From NCBI GenBank assembly GCA_024684155.1, contig JAIKXK010000300.1, positions 1 to 8,992 on the forward strand: 8,992 nt of DNA, read 5' to 3'. This document shows positions 1-6,564 of the stretch, piece after piece. Numbering within the stretch: position 1 is the stretch's first letter; each line of letters begins with the position of its first letter. Both the position numbers and the translations under genes were made by a program. This stretch comes from Lachnospiraceae bacterium. GTDB lineage: Bacteria > Bacillota > Clostridia > Lachnospirales > Lachnospiraceae. Under the pieces are notes generated by a model. It was not told the DNA's origin. It made no database searches and worked only from the letters and a program-made list of their open reading frames with translations.

Positions 1-1
1 T

Positions 2-469
2 ACATTGCGAATTACAGAATCCAATCAGACAGAATTGATTGTGATTTTGTATGAAATCTATTTTTCCTATATAGACGATGCTGTGGAGTTGTTAGGGAAG
101 ATGAAAGATTCCCGAAATGAAAAAGATATTGAGGAGTATGGGAAAGAACTTCGTATGGCTTCCCAGGTACTTCGTCATTTGAAAGAAGCATTAAATTTTT
201 CTTACGAAATATCAGGTAATCTGTTTGCACTTTATGATTTCTGTGAAAGAAGTATTGCAAAGGCAAGTTATTCCTTCTTAGAAGAAGATTTAGAAAATAC
301 GAAAAAAGTAATGGAACCCCTGTATGAAAGTTTTCAGGAAGTTGCAAAAAAAGATGCCTCTTTGCCAACGATGAAACATACCCAAAAGATTTCGGCAGGA
401 TATACCTATGGTCGGACAGACGTGACGGAATCTGTAGCAATTGAAAACAATCGAGGTTTTTTTGCTTAG
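2..469 (+). CDS. fliS: Flagellar export chaperone FliS (5' end missing)
   Basis: This is the C-terminal part of a FliS-like chaperone, the cytoplasmic protein that binds flagellin and keeps it unpolymerised until export. The frame is open to the window edge. The first visible residues (TLRITESNQTELIVILYE) match the family stretch x-TASPEELxxMLY near the start of FliS, so about 10-15 residues are probably missing; the TTG at position 5 has no visible ribosome binding site. The middle shows the expected helical pattern, including NLFALYDFCER, equivalent to the conserved N-LYDY-R segment, followed by the last amphipathic helix. A tail of about 35 residues then ends in AGYTYGRTDVTE...NNRGFFA, which I recall as typical of Lachnospiraceae FliS proteins. 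The gene is followed by an intrinsic terminator and is transcriptionally separate from the pilus operon downstream. The family call is firm; identification of the tail rests on memory of homologues. Confidence 0.85.
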   Translation, partial: TLRITESNQTELIVILYEIYFSYIDDAVELLGKMKDSRNEKDIEEYGKELRMASQVLRHLKEALNFSYEISGNLFALYDFCERSIAKASYSFLEEDLENTKKVMEPLYESFQEVAKKDASLPTMKHTQKISAGYTYGRTDVTESVAIENNRGFFA

Positions 470-488
470 AATTGAACAAACACGTATG

Positions 489-520
489 AAAGTGTCGTCT
501 TTAGAGATGGCACTTTTTTT
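489..520 (+). terminator. Intrinsic terminator after fliS
   Basis: A 12-bp stem pairs 489-500 (aaagtgtcgtct) with 505-516 (agatggcacttt) around a TTAG tetraloop. All twelve positions pair if two G-U wobbles are allowed. The stem runs into a T tract ending at 520. It lies 20 nt after the fliS stop and should insulate the pilus operon from flagellar transcription. Confidence 0.9.
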
Positions 521-593
521 GTGTAAAATCTACAATATTTAAATTAAAAAATTTTATAATTCATACGAAAATCTAAATTTGTCAAAAAATTGA

Positions 594-617
594 TTGAACA
601 ATTCAAAGTTGCAACTT
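594..617. promoter_or_regulatory. Two adjacent dyad symmetries on the promoter (possible operator)
   Basis: TTGAA-CAA-TTCAA (594-606) is a 5-bp dyad covering the -35 box. It is followed directly by AAGTTGCAACTT (606-617), a perfect 12-bp palindrome filling the spacer up to the -10 box. A further inverted pair AATTG (588-592) / CAATT (599-603) overlaps them. Dyads placed like this are typical of repressor or activator binding sites, but short palindromes also occur by chance in AT-rich DNA. No regulator gene is present in the window to assign. Confidence 0.4.
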
Positions 618-622
618 ATAAT
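594..622 (+). promoter_or_regulatory. Sigma-A-type promoter of the pilus operon
   Basis: A consensus -10 box TATAAT lies at 617-622. A -35-like TTGAAC at 594-599 (TTGA of TTGACA matches) is separated from it by exactly 17 bp. The expected transcription start is near 629, giving a leader of about 83 nt before the tadZ ATG at 712. No other promoter as good was seen between the fliS terminator and tadZ, and none was seen inside the operon, so this probably drives the whole gene set to the right. Confidence 0.7.
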
Positions 623-649
623 GTACCTAATCCAATTATAACAAATCTT

Positions 650-711
650 TGAAAACCTATTGGTTTTCATTCCCCCAATTTTAACAATTGCATATGACAA
701 CAGGAGGAAAT
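650..711 (+). promoter_or_regulatory. Structured leader of the tadZ mRNA
   Basis: A perfect 8-bp hairpin tgaaaacc-TATT-ggttttca occupies 650-669. It is not followed by a T tract, so it is not a terminator. Directly after it, TTCCCCC (670-676) could pair with GGAGGAA (703-709) of the ribosome binding site with one A-C mismatch, and CAATT (676-680) could pair with AATTG (686-690). The leader could therefore partly mask the SD. It does not resemble a riboswitch class I can recognise, and the regulatory role is inference. Confidence 0.3.
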
Positions 712-1701
712 ATGGAAGAATTTTCTGTATTAGTCTGTGATTTTGACGGGGCCTATGTTAGCGCTTTATCAGAGTATTTGGGTAGTCGAAAGCGACAGAT
801 TTCGGTTTCTGCATTTACGCAGATTGATTCTTTTTTAAACAGCCAGGGTCATTATAATCTGGCACTCTTGGAACAAAGGTTTTTGGAAAGCTATGAGTCA
901 CAGCATCCAGATATCGTAATAGATCGGGTGCTTTATCTTTCGGAAAATGTCGGTGAAGAGATCTCTTCATATGAAGTATTTTTCAAATTTCAAAATATGG
1001 CAAATCTAAAGGATATGATAGCAAAGATGCGACATGAAAATGAGCAGAACTATTGTGGAAATCATAGAGATTGTATAGGCATATACTCACCTGTTTATCA
1101 CGACTTACGCTTGCCTTTTGCTCTTACTTTATCCCATATAATTGCTTGTGAAAAAAACGTACTATTTCTTGATTTGGAGAATTTTAGTATACTTCCGGAT
1201 TTGATTTCTAATGAAAACTTAGAACGAGACTTTATAGACATTATCTATTTAATGGAATCTGAAGGAAGTGATTTTTCTTTGTCGAATCATATTTTTTTCT
1301 ATGATGATATTGCTATGCTTCCACCACCGAAAAATCCAGAAAGTTTGTTTCATGTAAAAAATGAGTTGTGGAAAAGATTTATAGAGTTGACCTATCAACT
1401 GGGGTATTCCATTGTGATTTTATACGATCAGTTTATTCCAGGATTAGAGGAATTGTATAAGACAATGGATGAGTTGGTATTACTCGGGCGGGGAGAAGAC
1501 TACTATAAGTACAGTTTCAATAGGTGTGTGAATTTTATTTTTCAACAGAATCCAATGTTAAAGATTCATAAGGTGATGTTAAATATGTCAGCCATGAATT
1601 TAAGTGATGGATCTTATCGGTTGAAAAATATAATGGAGGGTAATTTAAAGCAGTTTGTGTGGAATGAGTTTAAGGGAGCGCTTGCGTCTTCAAATTCTTA
1701 A
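712..1701 (+). CDS. tadZ: TadZ/CpaE-like pilus localisation protein
   Basis: This is a 329-residue cytoplasmic MinD/ParA-related protein of the TadZ/CpaE family, which targets the Tad machine within the cell. Residues 2 to about 105 look like a receiver fold (EFSVLVCDFDGAYVSALSEYL opens it), but the usual phospho-acceptor position after the third strand reads ALLEQ with no Asp, so it is an atypical receiver. Residues 121-330 resemble the ATPase domain: CIGIYSPV starts it and LFLDLE (151-156) sits at the A' strand. However, the P-loop between them reads YHDLRLPFALT, without the Gly-Lys-Thr/Ser of a working Walker A. TadZ proteins of this group are known to have atypical receiver and ATPase domains. 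ATG 712 is chosen because AGGAGG lies at 702-707; an in-frame ATG at 694 would sit upstream of that site. It is the first gene of the operon, and its end overlaps cpaF by 38 nt. Confidence 0.82.
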   Translation: MEEFSVLVCDFDGAYVSALSEYLGSRKRQISVSAFTQIDSFLNSQGHYNLALLEQRFLESYESQHPDIVIDRVLYLSENVGEEISSYEVFFKFQNMANLKDMIAKMRHENEQNYCGNHRDCIGIYSPVYHDLRLPFALTLSHIIACEKNVLFLDLENFSILPDLISNENLERDFIDIIYLMESEGSDFSLSNHIFFYDDIAMLPPPKNPESLFHVKNELWKRFIELTYQLGYSIVILYDQFIPGLEELYKTMDELVLLGRGEDYYKYSFNRCVNFIFQQNPMLKIHKVMLNMSAMNLSDGSYRLKNIMEGNLKQFVWNEFKGALASSNS

Positions 1702-2896
1702 TAAGATGGACTTAACAAGGGAAATAGAGGATGGCGAAATTCGTCAAATGATTCGAGAAGAAATCATTCTTCTTAGTAGAGAACACTCTTTAACCTTAGA
1801 AGAACGTTTGAATTTGGAACAGGAAGTGTTTAATTCACTACGTAAATTAGATGTATTACAGGATCTTTTAGATGCTGAGGAGATATCTGAAATTATGATC
1901 AATGGTGCTGAGAATATTTACGTAGAGAAAAATGGAGTAATAGAGAAAAGCAAATTAAAGTTCTCATCAGAAGATAAATTATACGATGTGATTCAACAAA
2001 TTGTATCTGTAAATAATCGAATGGTCAATGAAAGTAGTCCTATTGTGGACACGAAATTACCAGATGGAAGTCGCGTAAATGTGATATTGTCTCCTATTTC
2101 TTTGGAACATTCCACGGTAACCATTCGGAAATTCCCAAAAGATAAAATAACAATGAAGAAGTTAATCACCTTATCTTCCTTATCGGAAGAAATGGCGGAT
2201 TTTTTCGAGCGCCTGGTAAAGGCAGGATATAACATTTTTATATCTGGTGGAACCTCTAGTGGAAAAACTACGTTCTTAAATGCTTTAACGGAATATATTC
2301 CAAAAAATGAGCGGGTGGTAACCATTGAGGATTCTGCAGAATTACAGGTGCAGGGTATTGATAATTTAGTTCGTTTAGAGTCAAGAAATGCTACTCTGGA
2401 AGGAAAACTTGAGGTGAAAATTCGTGATCTTGTAAGGGCAGCGCTTCGTATAAGACCTGATCGAATTATTGTGGGCGAGTGTCGTGGTGCGGAGGCTCTT
2501 GACATGTTACAAGCTATGAATACAGGACATGATGGAAGTCTGTCTACAGGCCATGGGAATTCATGTCGCGATATGATTGCTAGATTAGAGACCATGGTAA
2601 TGATGGCGGACGACATATCACTGCCTATATCGGCCATTGATAAACAGATTGCTTCTGGATTAGATATTTTTGTTCATTTGGGAAAGGTTAATAAAAATCA
2701 AAGAAAGGTGCTTGAAGTATGTGAAGTGATGGGCTATGGAGATGGAGAAATACTTCTGCAACCTTTGTATCAATACGAATGTAGAGAAGGTAAAGATGTA
2801 TGGAAGAGAGTAGGAACACTACGGCATACGGAAAAATTAGAGATATTTTTTACCGAAACTTCTACGGCTATGGATTTGGGGCAAAAGATTGGTTGA
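1664..2896 (+). CDS. cpaF: CpaF/TadA pilus assembly ATPase
   Basis: This is a 410-residue cytoplasmic secretion ATPase of the GspE/VirB11 superfamily, TadA/CpaF branch, which powers pilin extraction and assembly as a hexamer. Residues 1-70 form the helical N-terminal domain, opening with the family-like LRERLRLQ...MDLTREIED. An N-terminal ligand-binding region (ISEIMINGAENIYVEK) follows. The catalytic core holds Walker A GGTSSGKT (195-202), the Asp box VVTIEDSAEL (218-227), Walker B RIIVGECRGAEALDML (267-282) and the His box MNTGHDGSLSTGHGN (285-299). All key residues appear intact. ATG 1664 is chosen because the peptide from there matches the family N-terminus; its SD is weak, which suggests coupling to tadZ through the 38-nt overlap. 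ATG 1706 would remove 14 family-like residues. The C-terminus runs about 20 residues past the usual HTEKL ending, inside the start of tadB. Confidence 0.95.
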   Translation: MSLRERLRLQILNKMDLTREIEDGEIRQMIREEIILLSREHSLTLEERLNLEQEVFNSLRKLDVLQDLLDAEEISEIMINGAENIYVEKNGVIEKSKLKFSSEDKLYDVIQQIVSVNNRMVNESSPIVDTKLPDGSRVNVILSPISLEHSTVTIRKFPKDKITMKKLITLSSLSEEMADFFERLVKAGYNIFISGGTSSGKTTFLNALTEYIPKNERVVTIEDSAELQVQGIDNLVRLESRNATLEGKLEVKIRDLVRAALRIRPDRIIVGECRGAEALDMLQAMNTGHDGSLSTGHGNSCRDMIARLETMVMMADDISLPISAIDKQIASGLDIFVHLGKVNKNQRKVLEVCEVMGYGDGEILLQPLYQYECREGKDVWKRVGTLRHTEKLEIFFTETSTAMDLGQKIG

Positions 2897-3597
2897 TTGT
2901 AGTGGGCGTCGGTGTATTTGTAACGGGGCTTGTAGCGTATTTATTCTATGATTGTTTGATAGGTTTGTGTCTTGGAATCGTGATTGTTCCAGGAGTCTAT
3001 TTATACTATTCAAATTACATTTCAAAGAGCCGAGAGGAACAATTAAAGAGAGAATTTCGAGAAGTCTTACTGTCTTTGTCGAATGGATTGTCTGCTGGAG
3101 TCTCTGTGGAATATTGTTTTTTGGAAGCGGAAAAAAATCTGGGAGAATTGTTTGGAGATACCAGTGTTTTGAAAAAGGATCTATTTTATTTAAACCAAAG
3201 AGTTCAAATGGGTACAGCAGTGGAAAAGGGATTCGCATGGATGGCTTCAAAGTGCAATTTAAAAGATATGAAAACTTTTTCTGAATTGTTTTTATATGCG
3301 AAACGAATGGGTGGAGATTACACGAAAAATATACGTCTTCTTGCTCTTCGTATGGATGAGAGAATAGGTATGAAAGAAGAATTAGAAACTCAAATGGCAG
3401 AAAAAATGCTAGAACTAAAAATTATGGCTGTGGTGCCAATTGGCATCCTGCTATATTTAAAGATTACATCCAGAGAGTTTCTAAGCCCTATGTATGGTAA
3501 TTTAGCAGGCGTTCTAATAATGAGTGGTTGTTTGGCATTGTATTTTTTATCAATAGGAATTGGAATTTATGTTGTTAAAAAAACCTTGGAGGCCTGA
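2800..3597 (+). CDS. tadB: TadB-like inner-membrane platform protein
   Basis: This 265-residue polytopic membrane protein is one of two GspF/T2SF-domain subunits forming the platform on which CpaF acts. After a cytoplasmic N-terminus, two hydrophobic segments lie at about 31-50 (WLIVVGVGVFVTGLVAYLFY) and 53-70. The cytoplasmic T2SF domain spans about 84-205 (FREVLLSLSNGLSAGVSVEYCF opens it; FLYAKRMGGDY follows later), and two further segments lie at about 207-221 and 235-259. The SPMYGNLAGV motif between the last two is characteristic of TadB in Clostridia. ATG 2800 follows AGAAGG at 2785-2790. It overlaps the 3' end of cpaF by 97 nt in another frame, and no other in-frame ATG is available before the first membrane segment. 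It abuts tadC directly. Confidence 0.88.
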   Translation: MEESRNTTAYGKIRDIFYRNFYGYGFGAKDWLIVVGVGVFVTGLVAYLFYDCLIGLCLGIVIVPGVYLYYSNYISKSREEQLKREFREVLLSLSNGLSAGVSVEYCFLEAEKNLGELFGDTSVLKKDLFYLNQRVQMGTAVEKGFAWMASKCNLKDMKTFSELFLYAKRMGGDYTKNIRLLALRMDERIGMKEELETQMAEKMLELKIMAVVPIGILLYLKITSREFLSPMYGNLAGVLIMSGCLALYFLSIGIGIYVVKKTLEA

Positions 3598-4800
3598 ATG
3601 ACGAGAGAAAAAATAGTACGGTTTATGGTGATTTTTATCATCTTAGGAGGTATTTTACAGGGAGTCAGTTTTTATAAAAATAGAATTGGAATAAAGTCTA
3701 TTTCTCGTCCCGGTGACGATGAAGAAATAGAAGTTACAATGGAGGTGGAAGGAGATGGTTACAAAGATGAAATAACGTTTCCCCTTAGTGGTAAAAGTCC
3801 GTCAGAGAAGGAAATTGAGAAATTATTACAGAGTGCAAAAAAAGAATGCTATGAAGAGTTTTTAGGTAACAATAAAGATTATGAAAGCATTAGCTCACAG
3901 GTTGTGTTAAAGGAGGAATACGGGGAAGGATTTGTTACAGCCCAGTGGGATTTTGAACCGGAAGATATTATTAAAAGAGATGGTTCTATAAACTATGATG
4001 CAATAGAGGAGGATACTTTAGTTACCTGTAATGTCACTTTTTTAGCCTACGATAAATCTCTTTTATATTCTTTCCCTGTCATGGTGAAAAAACCGAACAT
4101 AAATACTACAGAGGGGTTTCATTATTTTCTGGAAAAGGCTTTAAAGGATGCAGATGAAAATAATAAGGAAAGGAAGGAAATTACATTACCAGAAAGTGTT
4201 GAAAAGGTTGGGTTAAAATGGAGGGAACCTGTTGCTTATACAGGACTTCAGATTTGTTTTATGGGATTATTTGGTGGTGTGATATTAATGGCTGCTCTAA
4301 AGTTTGATGACAGAAAAAAATTGGAAAAAGAAAGAAATAGTTATTTATTGGATTATCCAGATATTATTAGTGCTTTGGTACTATATGTTGGAGCAGGAAT
4401 GAGTGTTCAAAATGCTTTTTTAAGAATTGGAACTTCTTATGAAAAAGAAAAGAAAAAGACGAAGAAAATAAGACCAGCTTATGAACGAATGCTAGAAATG
4501 AACCGAGGAATTCGGGATGGAAAAGATTTTCAAAAAATGCTAGAGGTGTTTGGAAGCGTATGTTGTGATCCAGCATATAAAAAATTAAGTCTTTTATTAT
4601 CTCAAAACATAAGAAAAGGAAATGAATACTTATTAGAACAATTAGAAAAAGAAGAAAAAAATATTTATGGAGCACAGCAGCGAAGGATAAAAGCTGCCGG
4701 CGAGGTAGCATCTACAAAACTACTCATACCGCTTGGGGGACTTTTAATTATGGTAATGATTATTTTGGTAGTACCTGCCTTGGCTACCATTCAAATTTAG
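3598..4800 (+). CDS. tadC: TadC-like platform protein with an N-terminal extracytoplasmic domain
   Basis: This 400-residue protein is the second T2SF-type subunit. Its C-terminal half is recognisable: a membrane segment at about 214-234, a cytoplasmic T2SF-like domain starting at LDYPDIISALVLYVGAGMSV (251-270) and running to about 370 with a basic, Lys-rich stretch at 283-292, and a last membrane segment at about 376-395. Before this lies an unusual part: an N-terminal membrane segment (about 8-24), then roughly 185 hydrophilic, acidic residues (25-212) that should lie outside the membrane. I do not recognise a named domain there; I recall only that Clostridia TadC relatives are often longer than proteobacterial ones. 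The start ATG 3598 follows GGAGG (3588-3592) with 5-nt spacing and immediately follows the tadB stop. The predicted topology, N-in with three membrane spans, is inference. Confidence 0.8.
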   Translation: MTREKIVRFMVIFIILGGILQGVSFYKNRIGIKSISRPGDDEEIEVTMEVEGDGYKDEITFPLSGKSPSEKEIEKLLQSAKKECYEEFLGNNKDYESISSQVVLKEEYGEGFVTAQWDFEPEDIIKRDGSINYDAIEEDTLVTCNVTFLAYDKSLLYSFPVMVKKPNINTTEGFHYFLEKALKDADENNKERKEITLPESVEKVGLKWREPVAYTGLQICFMGLFGGVILMAALKFDDRKKLEKERNSYLLDYPDIISALVLYVGAGMSVQNAFLRIGTSYEKEKKKTKKIRPAYERMLEMNRGIRDGKDFQKMLEVFGSVCCDPAYKKLSLLLSQNIRKGNEYLLEQLEKEEKNIYGAQQRRIKAAGEVASTKLLIPLGGLLIMVMIILVVPALATIQI

Positions 4801-4811
4801 GAGGATGTAAT

Positions 4812-4994
4812 ATGTTGGAATTTTATAAATTAAAATGGAACCGGTATATGTGTTATGAGGATGGAATTGGGGTAGTGGAAGTGATTTTAATATTGGTGGT
4901 TTTAATATCCTTAGTACTTATTTTCAAATCAAATATAACAGATTTGGTAAATGATATTTTTAAAACCATTTCAACGAATGCTAAGAAAGTATGA
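4812..4994 (+). CDS. flp: Flp1-like pilin subunit
   Basis: This 60-residue prepilin is the likely major pilus subunit. It has an 18-residue charged leader ending in EDG. A class III (type IV) cleavage site follows, G18|I19, with Glu23 at mature position +5. A continuous hydrophobic helix comes next (VEVILILVVLISLVLIF), then a short polar tail ending NAKKV. The mature protein would be 42 residues. It matches what I recall of the Flp1-like (putative flagellin) domain of Clostridia, which carries Gly-Val-Gly-Val-Val-Glu in place of the classic Glu-Tyr Flp motif. AGGAGG at 4799-4804 gives 7-nt spacing, one of the strongest ribosome binding sites in the window, consistent with an abundant product. 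Its stop overlaps the next start (ATGA). Confidence 0.87.
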   Translation: MLEFYKLKWNRYMCYEDGIGVVEVILILVVLISLVLIFKSNITDLVNDIFKTISTNAKKV

Positions 4995-6562
4995 GAAGTG
5001 GAAGCGTGTCTGTCTTTCTAGGAATGCTATTAGGTATGATCATGTCCTTATTTTTTTCCATGACTGAAGTGGTACGTTATAGTTGCCTGGAAACGGAGAC
5101 AAAATCATTGACAACATCAGCAGTGCAATCAGCCTTTGGGGAATATAACCGACCTCTTTGGGATGAATATAAGTTATTGGCTATAGATACGGATTATGGC
5201 GGCGAGGCAAAAGGAACGAATTTATTAGAAGAGTCTGTCAGCTACTATGTAGAGGAGGATTTTTGCCCAGGGGAAAATGGAGTAGATTTTTTAAAGCTAG
5301 ATACAACGGATTGCGCTGCTTGTAACACAATATATCTTACAGATGGAAATGGTGGAGGATTTATAAAAGAGGCCGCAAAGTGTGCCGAATTGGAACTGAC
5401 TCAGGAAGTAATTAATCAGCTGGTGGATAAGTGCAGTGGCTGTAAAGATGCATCAGAAAATGAAATAGATATTGAGGAAATTCTTGGAAACACAAAGGAG
5501 AGCCTGGAGAAGACAGAAGAAAAAGAGGAGGAAGAATCCTTAGAAGAAACATCGGTAGAGTCACAGGAAGAATCCTTAGAAGAAACATCGGTAGAGTCAC
5601 AGGAAGAAAAAAAGATATCTACAAATATTCAAAGACAAGTTTTGCCAAGACGAAAATATTTTGAGGGTGAGGTGAAAGACGAATCTAAAGGGATTATTGC
5701 ATCTGTAATTGAGTTAGAGAATAAAGCAGTATTATCACAGGTGACAGAAGATATAAATTCGGTATCAGAAGAAGTTATCAAAAATGAGCAGCTGGTTTCA
5801 AAACGGCAATTACAACAGGGGACAGGACAACTTCCTGAAGTAAGTGTTACGGAACGCGCATTGTTTCAATACTATTTAACAAAATATTTTTCCTGTTATG
5901 GAGAAGACCTTCATGAAAATGGGATGAACTATGAAATGGAGTATATTCTGTGTGGATGTAGTTCAGATCGGGAGAATTTAACGAAAACAGTGGAGCGGTT
6001 ACTTTTGCTTCGAGAGGTAGAAAATTTAGTTTCGCTAACTCAAGATAAAACAAAGGTGGCAGAGGTGAAGGCAGTTGCAGCAGCTGCTACAGCAGTTGTG
6101 TTACATCCGGAACTGGAAGAAATTGTGAGTTACGGGATTTTAGCTGCCTGGGCCTATGTGGAGAGTGTACTGGATGTAAGATTATTATTATCTGGAGGAA
6201 AAGTTTCCTTTTTGAAGACGCCTAAGGAGTGGACTTCAAATCTTAAAGAAATAGGTACATGTTTGGATACAACGAAAAAAGCGAAGGAATGTGAAAGTGG
6301 AATTACATATAAGGAGTATTTATTTGCGCTATATACATTAGAGTCACAAAAAAACATATCTTATCGAGCATTAGATGTGATGGAAGAAAACATACATGGG
6401 AAAGAAAACTATAGTCATGTGGCTATGGATCATTTTTTGGTGGAAGCAACCATTCGTCTAAATTTATGCGCAACTCCCTTATTTTTATCTTTTATTCCCC
6501 TGTATCAGGGAAATCTTTCTAACTATGAGTTTGTATCTGAAAAAAAGATGTCTTACTTATAA
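4991..6562 (+). CDS. DUF5702-domain envelope protein of the Tad locus
   Basis: This 523-residue protein belongs to the DUF5702 family, found in Tad loci of Clostridia and of unknown biochemical role. It opens with RSGSVSVFL and one membrane segment (about 6-28), followed by the family signature TEVVRYSCLETE...FGEYNRPLWDEYKLLAID (25-66). The C-terminal half matches the rest of the family: MEYILCGCSSDRENL (316-330), RLLLLREVENL (336-346), GILAAWAYVESVLDVRLLL (382-400) and a GITYKEYL segment (437-444). The rest is predicted to be outside the membrane. The middle (about 155-270) is a low-complexity acidic linker with a perfect 12-residue duplication. Cysteines cluster at 92, 108, 111, 131, 148 and 151. 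The start overlaps the pilin stop by 4 nt with only a weak SD, so it is probably translationally coupled. The N-terminal GSVSVF looks like a pseudopilin leader but has Phe, not Glu, at +5. Confidence 0.8.
   Translation: MRSGSVSVFLGMLLGMIMSLFFSMTEVVRYSCLETETKSLTTSAVQSAFGEYNRPLWDEYKLLAIDTDYGGEAKGTNLLEESVSYYVEEDFCPGENGVDFLKLDTTDCAACNTIYLTDGNGGGFIKEAAKCAELELTQEVINQLVDKCSGCKDASENEIDIEEILGNTKESLEKTEEKEEEESLEETSVESQEESLEETSVESQEEKKISTNIQRQVLPRRKYFEGEVKDESKGIIASVIELENKAVLSQVTEDINSVSEEVIKNEQLVSKRQLQQGTGQLPEVSVTERALFQYYLTKYFSCYGEDLHENGMNYEMEYILCGCSSDRENLTKTVERLLLLREVENLVSLTQDKTKVAEVKAVAAAATAVVLHPELEEIVSYGILAAWAYVESVLDVRLLLSGGKVSFLKTPKEWTSNLKEIGTCLDTTKKAKECESGITYKEYLFALYTLESQKNISYRALDVMEENIHGKENYSHVAMDHFLVEATIRLNLCATPLFLSFIPLYQGNLSNYEFVSEKKMSYL
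5531..5602 (+). repeat. Perfect 36-bp tandem duplication in the DUF5702 gene
   Basis: Two identical 36-bp units lie at 5531-5566 and 5567-5602, followed by the first 6 bp of a third. Each unit encodes EESLEETSVESQ (residues 181-192 and 193-204) in the acidic linker. The unit length is a multiple of three, so copy-number change would keep the frame. Identity at every base, including third codon positions, indicates a recent duplication. Confidence 0.97.
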
Positions 6563-6564
6563 AA

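Noticed and set aside
12..479. 155-codon open frame on the minus strand opposite fliS
   Set aside because: It mirrors a recognisable FliS, has no SD or family resemblance, and its peptide is low in typical protein features.
555..560. A second TATAAT upstream of tadZ as an alternative promoter
   Set aside because: No -35-like hexamer lies at 16-18 bp upstream (acaata at 17 bp), whereas the 594-622 promoter has both boxes at ideal spacing.
694..714. ATG 694 as the tadZ start
   Set aside because: The strong AGGAGG at 702-707 lies downstream of it and correctly serves ATG 712.
1993..2637. 214-codon minus-strand open frame inside cpaF
   Set aside because: It lies opposite the fully intact ATPase core with all Walker motifs; an antisense shadow of conserved codons.
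2952..3284. 110-codon + strand open frame inside tadB
   Set aside because: It is a different frame within a clear T2SF protein and has no SD or domain signal.
5531..5602. The tandem repeat as a CRISPR fragment
   Set aside because: Units are directly adjacent with no spacers and encode an in-frame peptide repeat.
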